A stretch of DNA of 6,055 nucleotides from Prevotella sp. UBA4341 (GTDB taxonomy: Bacteria > Bacteroidota > Bacteroidia > Bacteroidales > Bacteroidaceae): positions 1 to 6,055 of the forward strand of contig DGTH01000173.1 in the NCBI GenBank assembly GCA_002393705.1, read 5' to 3'. The notes under the pieces are model-generated. The model did not search any database. It saw only the letters and a list, made by a program, of their open reading frames with translations, and was not told the DNA's origin. Each line of letters starts with the position of its first letter. Position 1 is the first letter of the stretch. Shown one piece after another: positions 1 to 4,459 of this stretch. The position numbers were made by a program, and so were the translations under genes.

Positions 1-19
1 TGGTGACGTATCGCCGAAG

Positions 20-154
20 TCAGGACTTCCATTTATCGAGCGCTTCGTTCAGAATTTCGTCCTTAATGTGAGTAGGAAGGTCTAATTCCACAATGTGAGA
101 CATAAGCATCTCAAATTTTCGTTTGTACTCTTCAGCTTCTTGTCTCGTTGGCAT
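20..154 (-). CDS. Small hypothetical protein, 44 aa
   Basis: This is a short ORF that starts with ATG at 154-152 and ends with TGA at 22-20. It encodes a charged, probably helical peptide beginning MPTRQEAEEYKRKFEMLMSH and ending LNEALDKWKS. It has no signal peptide, membrane segment or motif that I recognise. Support for it being real comes from its position: a good Bacteroidetes-type promoter lies about 50 bases upstream (201-231), and the leader between promoter and ATG is short and A-rich. A second ATG at 32-30 overlaps its 3' end and stays open to the window edge, so it could be the first gene of an overlapping pair whose partner lies outside. It is richer in A+T than the regulator gene before it. 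Function unknown; a chance ORF remains possible at this length. Confidence 0.45.
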   Translation of the reverse strand: MPTRQEAEEYKRKFEMLMSHIVELDLPTHIKDEILNEALDKWKS

Positions 155-200
155 TTGATTTGAGCTTTAATTGTTTGACATCGTGTCTCTTTTGACTTTG

Positions 201-231
201 CAAAGGAAATAATATTTTTTTATTATGCAAA
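201..231 (-). promoter_or_regulatory. Candidate Bacteroidetes sigma-ABfrA-type promoter
   Basis: Read on the minus strand, a -33 element TTTG (231-228) is followed after exactly 19 bases by TTCCTTTG (208-201). The latter fits the -7 consensus TAnnTTTG at all specified positions except the second base. A 19-21 base gap is usual for primary-sigma promoters in this phylum. Transcription would start near 194-196 and give a leader of about 40 bases before the ATG at 154. It lies just after the regulator gene and would drive the small ORF at 20-154. Confidence 0.5.
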
Positions 232-249
232 TAATCATCTAATTATTTG
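228..249. repeat. Perfect 8-bp inverted repeat over the -33 element
   Basis: CAAATAAT (228-235) and ATTATTTG (242-249) are perfect reverse complements separated by six bases. The left arm contains the -33 TTTG of the candidate promoter. On the minus strand no U-rich run follows the hairpin, so it does not look like an intrinsic terminator of the upstream regulator gene. A binding site for a dimeric regulator is possible but is only an inference; in such AT-rich DNA the repeat could also be chance. Confidence 0.4.
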
Positions 250-277
250 TACTAAGAACGTAGGATTTAACACTTCT

Positions 278-2014
278 CTAAATCTGCTCCAACCACTCGC
301 GGGGCGTCATGGCCGTCACGGTCTTGAAGATGCGGAAGAAGGAGGACTCGCTGGGGAAGCCCGCTGCCTGACAGACGTCGAACATCTTACGGTCGGGCTG
401 TTCGCGGAGCAACTGCTGGACGTAGGCAACGCGGTAGTTGTTGACAAACTGGTTGAACGAGTTGTAGCCGGCATCCTTGATGCAAGCCGACACCCTGCGC
501 GGATTCACCACGAGGCGGTCAGCCACGTCGCTGAGCTTCAGGTCGGGGTTAAGGTAAGACTGCTCCTTCTCCATCAGCTGGCAGATGCGAGCCAGCAGCT
601 CCTCGTCGGCGGCGGGTTGCGGCTGCTGTTCGTCGGCGGCGGATTGCTGTGGCTGTTCGTCGGCAGCGGATTGCGGCTGCTGCTTTCTGCGACGTTGGAT
701 AAAGTATGCAGCCAAGCAGCCGATGACAACCGCGAGGGCCAACAGCACCAACACCCAAGGCCAGACAGCCGACTTGCGGCCGGCAAGGCTGACAGCGTCA
801 GTGGCCTGCGGATTCAGGCGTATCAGATAAACCGAAGCCGAGGGCTTAAAGTTATCGTGTTCAATGCCATTTGAGGAGCCGCCGCCGGCAATGACCAGAT
901 TTCCGTCGTCGGTCAGCGTGACGGAACCGAACCTGCAGTCGGGCAAGGGGTCGGTATAGTTGAGCGTCAGACGGGCAGGACGCTGCGTGTAGTCGATGGC
1001 CACGACATAAAGCCGGCTTTCCACATCGCGCCCCAACAGGTAAGCCCGTTGCGCCTTGCGGTCGGCCAAGAAGGTGTAGGAATAGAAAACAGGGCCGCCC
1101 ACAGCCGTTGTCTGGGGAATGGGAACATCGGTGGGCAGCAGGGTAAAGACGGTGTCCTCAACGAGCGCAAGGGCTGTCTCGCCGGCTGGCCGCCCCTGGC
1201 GCAGGGCCTCCACTCCATCGTATTCGTACTTCTTCACCGGCAACAGGTAGGCATAACGTCCGGCAGCCTCGTCGCCGATGAAGCAGTCGCGGCTGTCGTT
1301 GCGGACGATGGTCATCGGCCGCCACTGGCTGAACAGCGGCACCGTGAAGGGCTCGCCCCTCAGACGGTCAATGACAATGGTATCCTTCTCCTTGCCACGA
1401 TGATCCTCGCTGGCGAACACCAGCACGTCGCCTGTGGCGGTCAAAAACAGGTACGGCCACATCCTCGGCATGGTAACGTCCTTGACGCGGGTAAAGTTTT
1501 TCTTGCCGTCGAACACCTCGATGTCGTCATCGGCATACCAGTTGCCCGCTATGACCACCCGTCCGCTGTCTGTCTCCACGCCGCAAGCCAATGCGCGCTT
1601 CCTGTCTAAGCAGCCGAAGCCCGTAAAGCTATGGCTCGCAGGGTCGTACATCTCTACCTCGAAACTCTGGCCGATGCCTAAGTTCTCTTTATGTCCTCCT
1701 GCCAAGAGCACCTTGCCGGAACGCAGCGGCATGATGATGCCATTGTCGTGCGAATAAAGCATCGGCAGCTGGTGCCACTCGCCGTCCTTCAGGTACTCTG
1801 CCGTAGGCGTGGGTATGAAGCCCGTGGTGTGGCCTCCCATCACCGTCAGCTCGCCGTTCAGCATATAGATGCCGTTATAGACACGGGGCACGTTGAGGTC
1901 AGGCAGCCGCTCGGCCTCCACCTTGATGCAAGGCGGCAGCCGCAGGGTGTCGTTGTCTGCCAACGTCGTGCCAGCCCTCAGCAGCAGTGCCAACAGGATG
2001 CAAAGCGCCTTCAC
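278..2014 (-). CDS. Membrane-anchored AraC-family regulator with periplasmic kelch-like propeller
   Basis: This 578-residue protein looks like a one-component transmembrane regulator. Residues 1-19 form a signal peptide or N-terminal membrane anchor ending TTLA. About residues 40-400 look like a kelch/galactose-oxidase type beta-propeller: strand motifs such as LTVMGGH (56-62), VLLAGGH (102-108), VVIAGNW (153-159) and LVIAGGG (373-379) recur. A hydrophobic helix lies at 418-438 followed by RRRK, which puts the rest in the cytoplasm. Three 9-residue repeats (446-472) form a linker. Residues 473-578 are an AraC-type DNA-binding domain with the signature GFPSESSFFRIFK (552-564) and MTPREW. No histidine kinase or receiver domain is present, unlike hybrid two-component systems. 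The start is GTG at 2014-2012; an in-frame TGA at 2038-2036 rules out a longer form, and the signal peptide supports this start. The gene follows the CYTH gene by 26 bases and may share its transcript. Ligand and targets are unknown. Confidence 0.85.
   Translation of the reverse strand: MKALCILLALLLRAGTTLADNDTLRLPPCIKVEAERLPDLNVPRVYNGIYMLNGELTVMGGHTTGFIPTPTAEYLKDGEWHQLPMLYSHDNGIIMPLRSGKVLLAGGHKENLGIGQSFEVEMYDPASHSFTGFGCLDRKRALACGVETDSGRVVIAGNWYADDDIEVFDGKKNFTRVKDVTMPRMWPYLFLTATGDVLVFASEDHRGKEKDTIVIDRLRGEPFTVPLFSQWRPMTIVRNDSRDCFIGDEAAGRYAYLLPVKKYEYDGVEALRQGRPAGETALALVEDTVFTLLPTDVPIPQTTAVGGPVFYSYTFLADRKAQRAYLLGRDVESRLYVVAIDYTQRPARLTLNYTDPLPDCRFGSVTLTDDGNLVIAGGGSSNGIEHDNFKPSASVYLIRLNPQATDAVSLAGRKSAVWPWVLVLLALAVVIGCLAAYFIQRRRKQQPQSAADEQPQQSAADEQQPQPAADEELLARICQLMEKEQSYLNPDLKLSDVADRLVVNPRRVSACIKDAGYNSFNQFVNNYRVAYVQQLLREQPDRKMFDVCQAAGFPSESSFFRIFKTVTAMTPREWLEQI
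599..679 (-). repeat. Three tandem 27-bp repeats inside the regulator gene
   Basis: Three 27-base units (599-625, 626-652, 653-679) with few differences encode QPQSAADEQ, PQQSAADEQ and QPQPAADEE. They lie between the membrane helix and the AraC domain of the regulator. The unit length is a multiple of three, so gain or loss of a copy would keep the frame and only change the length of the cytoplasmic linker. Confidence 0.85.
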
Positions 2015-2040
2015 TTTTTCTGCTTTCCCTTTTTTTCACT

Positions 2041-2520
2041 TTAACCTCCCCACGACTGCCAGGGGCACGCCCGCAGGTAGCTGTTGTAGTACCGGCGGTC
2101 GCCCGTCACCTCTTCTCCGATGAAGTCGGGCTTTTCGTAGGGTTCGTCCTCGGCATGGAGCTCCACTTCGGCCACGACCAAACCGGCGTTGTCGCCATGA
2201 AACTCATCAACCTCGAAAGTATGCTGCCCGCTCTTGACGAGCCAGCGCGTCTTGTCGATGATGCCCGGTTCGCAAAGGGCGAACAAGTGCTCCGCTTCGT
2301 CAAGGCTGATTTCTTTCTCAAACTCGTAACGGGTCAACCCGCCGTTCAGGCTGGGGCCCTTAATGGTCAGGAATCCGCAGTCGTCGCGGCGGCGCACCCT
2401 CACGGTACGTCCGCGACCACTGCAGATGTAGCCCTGCTTAATGCGGCTGTGGCTGTAAGCCTGCTGCTTATAGCCGTCGCCCTTGACAAGGAACTTACGT
2501 TCGATTTCCAGTCCGCTCAT
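2041..2520 (-). CDS. CYTH-domain (triphosphate tunnel metalloenzyme) protein
   Basis: This 159-residue protein matches the short bacterial CYTH/TTM family, whose members form an eight-stranded tunnel that binds a triphosphate and metal ions. Known short members hydrolyse inorganic triphosphate; some relatives are adenylate cyclases or thiamine-triphosphatases. The N-terminal EIERKFLV signature is at 5-12 (E5, E7, K9). Further alternating charged strands follow: RTVRVRRR (38-45), TIKGP with K54 (52-56), RYEFEKEI (64-71), DKTRW (89-93), FEVDEF (102-107) and AEVEL (117-121). The family end motif VTGDRRYYN is at 138-146. The whole family length is present and it is soluble. Its ATG overlaps the TGA of the 46-residue membrane protein as ATGA, suggesting translational coupling. 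Inorganic triphosphatase activity is the most likely reaction but cannot be told from the sequence alone. Confidence 0.9.
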   Translation of the reverse strand: MSGLEIERKFLVKGDGYKQQAYSHSRIKQGYICSGRGRTVRVRRRDDCGFLTIKGPSLNGGLTRYEFEKEISLDEAEHLFALCEPGIIDKTRWLVKSGQHTFEVDEFHGDNAGLVVAEVELHAEDEPYEKPDFIGEEVTGDRRYYNSYLRACPWQSWGG

Positions 2521-2657
2521 GCCGTAGCTACAGCGTAAACCACATAAACGATTCCGAGCAGGATGAGTGCTCCGAAAATCCAGTTAATAACCTGCTTGCC
2601 TTCTTTTTCCTGCTGTGCTTCACGGGCTGCACGGCGAGCCTTTCCTTTTTGACTCAT
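2517..2657 (-). CDS. Small single-pass membrane protein, 46 aa
   Basis: This short ORF starts MSQKGKARRAAREAQQ and is strongly basic for its first 20 residues. It then has one hydrophobic helix at about 23-43 (VINWIFGALILLGIVYVVYA) and ends VATA. The positive-inside rule places the N-terminus in the cytoplasm. There is no lipobox or signal peptidase site. I chose ATG at 2657: the frame can be extended to a GTG at 2711, but that extension is encoded by the GC-rich intergenic repeat and would put odd, Gly/Arg-rich residues in front. Its TGA overlaps the ATG of the CYTH gene (ATGA, 2520-2517). Such a tight overlap suggests joint translation and perhaps a role with the CYTH protein at the membrane. 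Function not known. Confidence 0.75.
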   Translation of the reverse strand: MSQKGKARRAAREAQQEKEGKQVINWIFGALILLGIVYVVYAVATA

Positions 2658-2664
2658 AGTTTTA

Positions 2665-2705
2665 AGCCTCCCCCAACCCCTCCCAAGGAGGGAAGTACCT
2701 ACGGG
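2665..2705 (+). repeat. GC-rich intergenic repeat, copy 1 (arm of inverted pair)
   Basis: This unit begins AGCCTCCCCC and ends CCTACGGG, with a small internal hairpin CCCTCC-CAA-GGAGGG (2678-2692). It is repeated in inverted orientation at 2781-2824: about 34 of 39 aligned positions agree, with one gap. It ends seven bases before the start codon of the 46-residue protein. From memory, CTCCCC...AAGGAGGGG units of this kind are scattered between genes in Prevotella and related genomes; I could not check this here. Confidence 0.75.
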
Positions 2706-2780
2706 CTCCACGCTCCTTGTTTAGCGGTCGGACTTTTTAAAATTGTTATTGTTTCATTCTTATCATATTTCTGCCTTTAC

Positions 2781-2824
2781 CCCCCGCGTAGGCACTCCCC
2801 TCCTTGGAAGGGGCGGGGGAGGCT
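2781..2824 (-). repeat. GC-rich intergenic repeat, copy 2 (inverted arm)
   Basis: Read on the minus strand, this copy starts AGCCTCCCCCGCCCC and continues through AAGGAGGGGAGTGCCTACG, matching the copy at 2665-2705. It lies two bases beyond the TAA of prfB. In the prfB transcript the two arms could pair into a long GC-rich stem around a 75-base AT-rich loop (2706-2780). No gene, clear promoter or U-run terminator is visible in that loop. A role in 3' end stability or attenuation is an inference. Confidence 0.75.
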
Positions 2825-2826
2825 CC

Positions 2827-3945
2827 TTACTCTTCTGTTACTGGGAACTCCATGAGGTAGGCCTTGATGAAGTCGTCTATCTTACCATTCATCACGCCAT
2901 CGACGTCTGACGTCTGGTAGTTGGTGCGGTGGTCCTTGACGCGACGGTCGTCAAAGACGTAGGAGCGTATCTGGCTGCCCCACTCTATCTTTTTCTTGCC
3001 AGCCTCAATCTTGGCCTGCGCCTCCAGGCGTTTCTTCATGGCGCGGTCGTAGAGCTGCGACTTCAGCAGTTTCAGGGCACGTTCCTTGTTCTTTGGCTGG
3101 TCGCGCGTCTCAGTGTTCTCAATGAGAATTTCCTCTTCCTCGCCAGTATCGGGGTCGGTGTACCAGTAGCGCAGGCGCACGCCCGACTCCACCTTATTGA
3201 CGTTCTGACCGCCTGCCCCCGAGGAACGGAACGTGTCCCACGAAAGCTTAGCAGGATCAACATACACCTCAATGGTATCATCGACCAGCGGCGTAACGAA
3301 GACCGAGGCGAAACTGGTCATTCGCTTACCCTGAGCATTGAAGGGGCTTACGCGTACCAAGCGGTGCACCCCGTTCTCGCTCTTCAGGTAGCCGTAAGCA
3401 TACTCACCACCCTCTATAGTCATGGTGACGCTCTTGATGCCGGCCTCATCACCATCCTGAAGGTTATTGATGGTTACCTTATAGCCGTGCTGGTCGGCCC
3501 ATCGCTGATACATACGCATGAGCATCGAGGCCCAGTCCTGGCTCTCCGTGCCGCCGGCTCCTGAGTTTATCTTCATGACGCAATCCATGGGGTCCTCCTT
3601 CTGGCGCAGCATGTTCATCAGCTCCAGTTCCTCAATGGCGCTCATGGCCTTGCCGTAGTCGTCATCGACTTCCTCTTCGCTCACCATGTCGTCCTTATAG
3701 AAGTCAAAAGCCAGCTGCAACTCGTCAGCCAGTGTGCGCACCTTCTTGTAGCCGTCGAGCCAGCGTTTGATGCTCTTTACCTTCTTCATCTGCTCTTCGG
3801 CGCGCTTCTGGTCTTCCCAGAAGTCGGGAGCCTGCGTACGCAGCTCTTCCTCTTCAAACTCTACCTGCTTTTCGTCTATCTTCAGGTAGTGCCTGAGCTT
3901 ATCCGCTCTTTCGAGCACATCCTTCAATTGGTCTTGTGTAATCAT
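2827..3945 (-). CDS. prfB: Peptide chain release factor 2 (RF2)
   Basis: This 372-residue protein is release factor 2, which recognises UGA and UAA in the ribosomal A site and triggers hydrolysis of the peptidyl-tRNA. The stop-codon reading tripeptide SPF is at 200-202, in VRVSPFNAQGKR; this separates RF2 from RF1, which has PxT there. The catalytic loop GAGGQ is at 243-247, with GGQ at 245-247. The N-terminal helical domain is acidic and complete, and the length is normal. The gene starts ATG at 3945 and ends TAA at 2827. There is no programmed +1 frameshift: where many bacteria have CTT TGA after a tyrosine-leucine stretch, this gene reads TAC CTG AAG in one continuous frame, so RF2 autoregulation by that route is absent. 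Its leader contains one arm of the inverted repeat that frames the S23 gene. Confidence 0.97.
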   Translation of the reverse strand: MITQDQLKDVLERADKLRHYLKIDEKQVEFEEEELRTQAPDFWEDQKRAEEQMKKVKSIKRWLDGYKKVRTLADELQLAFDFYKDDMVSEEEVDDDYGKAMSAIEELELMNMLRQKEDPMDCVMKINSGAGGTESQDWASMLMRMYQRWADQHGYKVTINNLQDGDEAGIKSVTMTIEGGEYAYGYLKSENGVHRLVRVSPFNAQGKRMTSFASVFVTPLVDDTIEVYVDPAKLSWDTFRSSGAGGQNVNKVESGVRLRYWYTDPDTGEEEEILIENTETRDQPKNKERALKLLKSQLYDRAMKKRLEAQAKIEAGKKKIEWGSQIRSYVFDDRRVKDHRTNYQTSDVDGVMNGKIDDFIKAYLMEFPVTEE

Positions 3946-3953
3946 TCTTTTCT

Positions 3954-3981
3954 TAATTAGTAATGAGTAATTATGATTACC
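3954..3981 (-). repeat. Inverted repeat arm downstream of the S23 gene
   Basis: Read on the minus strand this arm is GGTAATCATAATTACT followed by CATTACTAATTA. The same 28 bases occur in the opposite orientation from 4364 on, with three extra AATTACT heptamers inserted after base 16. The arm begins three bases after the TAG stop of the four-helix-bundle gene and ends eight bases before the prfB start codon, so it forms most of the prfB leader. Confidence 0.85.
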
Positions 3982-3984
3982 TTA

Positions 3985-4347
3985 CTAACTCCTCTTTACA
4001 GTTCCTGTTATACTCGTTAATAACTTTATTATTTCTTCATTGTCTAAAATGATCGACTCATACTCTTTCTCCGTAAGCAGTTCACAAGAACAGATACGCC
4101 CGAGCCAGTATTTTGTCTCATTTGCTTCCTTCAAGGCTATTGTCAGTTTGGTCAGAAAGTCTGCCCGGCTCTGAGCATATTGGCTTTCAGCCGTATTGGC
4201 CCCTATGCTGGTTCCGCTTCGATAAATTTGTCGTAACATGTCACTATCACCACTTTTCTTTTTGGCCAGATACTTACACATCTTGACAATTCTATCTGCA
4301 AACAGTTCCGTTTTCTTAACAACAATATTTTCGCGCCTTTCCATCAT
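3985..4347 (-). CDS. Four-helix-bundle protein, S23 / 23S rRNA intervening-sequence family
   Basis: This protein of about 120 residues belongs to the S23 (IVP) family of small four-helix-bundle proteins, first seen inside 23S rRNA intervening sequences and distantly related to Avd of diversity-generating retroelements. The family core is plain: IYRSGTSIGAN around residues 41-51, then AESQYAQSRADF, and IALKEANETKYWL around 70-82. Helix four is rich in Leu, Ile and Glu. The protein is soluble and basic, with no enzyme motif; members form ring-like oligomers and are thought to bind nucleic acid, but their job is unknown. The start is ATG at 4347 or the adjacent ATG at 4344; a TTG at 4356 is less likely, as the family match begins near MERRENIVVKK. 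The gene is AT-rich next to its GC-richer neighbours and is tightly enclosed by inverted repeats, which suggests acquisition as a cassette. Confidence 0.9.
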   Translation of the reverse strand: MMERRENIVVKKTELFADRIVKMCKYLAKKKSGDSDMLRQIYRSGTSIGANTAESQYAQSRADFLTKLTIALKEANETKYWLGRICSCELLTEKEYESIILDNEEIIKLLTSITGTVKRS

Positions 4348-4363
4348 AACTATCAAACAGCAT

Positions 4364-4412
4364 GGTAATCATAATTACTAATTACTAATTACTAATTACT
4401 CATTACTAATTA
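4364..4412 (+). repeat. Inverted repeat arm upstream of the S23 gene
   Basis: GGTAATCATAATTACT (4364-4379) is followed by three AATTACT units (4380-4400) and then CATTACTAATTA (4401-4412). Leaving out the three heptamers, it is a perfect reverse complement of 3954-3981 over 28 bases. It lies 16 bases upstream of the S23 ATG at 4347. Its inner end GTAAT-CATA-ATTAC is itself a small palindrome. Confidence 0.85.
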
Positions 4413-4459
4413 CTAATTACTTCCTCATTTCTTCATTTCTCATTCCTCATTTCTCATTT
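4364..4459 (-). repeat. Period-7 tandem repeat tract between fadD and the S23 gene
   Basis: The 98-base span between the fadD stop and the S23 arm is almost wholly made of 7-base units. Read on the minus strand after the fadD stop codon, purine-rich units come first (ATGAGAA, ATGAGGA, ATGAGAA, ATGAAGA, about 4459-4421). Then come GTAATTA units, with one GTAATGA (4420-4372). The last units merge into the inverted repeat arm GGTAATCATAATTACT (4364-4379). There are no spacers between units. Copy number is likely to vary by slippage. No gene or promoter is visible in the tract. Confidence 0.8.

Larger units (their letters stand above)
3954..4420 (-). mobile_element. Candidate IVS-like cassette: S23 gene framed by inverted repeats
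   Basis: The unit consists of an inverted repeat arm (3954-3981), the S23 gene (3985-4347) and the matching arm (4364-4412, extended by tandem heptamers to 4420). Almost no sequence lies between gene and arms. Known 23S rRNA intervening sequences have the same plan: an S23-family ORF inside a stem made by terminal complementarity. Here the unit lies between fadD and prfB, not in rRNA. It is visibly richer in A+T than both neighbours. I see no transposase and no convincing target-site duplication, so mobility is an inference. Confidence 0.45.

Noticed and set aside
171..200. Plus-strand promoter (TTG, 19 bases, TGACTTTG)
   Set aside because: It would fire antisense into the regulator gene; the -7 match arises because CTTTGCAAAG is palindromic, and no plus-strand gene follows.
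209..249. Intrinsic terminator after the regulator gene
   Set aside because: The hairpins are AT-only and, on the minus strand, are followed by A-rich and not U-rich sequence.
1049..1609. Long plus-strand open frame opposite the regulator gene
   Set aside because: It is a GC-driven shadow of the regulator, with no recognisable domain; the same holds for the other plus-strand frames opposite prfB and the ligase gene.
2658..2711. Longer start (GTG at 2711) for the 46-residue membrane protein
   Set aside because: The added 18 residues are encoded by the GC-rich intergenic repeat and resemble no protein; ATG at 2657 is the natural start.
3985..4347. S23 gene as Avd of a diversity-generating retroelement
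   Set aside because: No reverse transcriptase, template repeat or variable repeat is visible nearby, and the framing repeats are inverted, as in intervening sequences.
4348..4356. TTG at 4356 as start of the S23 protein
   Set aside because: Two ATG codons follow at once, and the family match begins with the MERRENIVVKK segment.
4364..4459. Short direct repeats as a CRISPR array
   Set aside because: Units are only 7 bases with no spacers between them; this is a tandem repeat.
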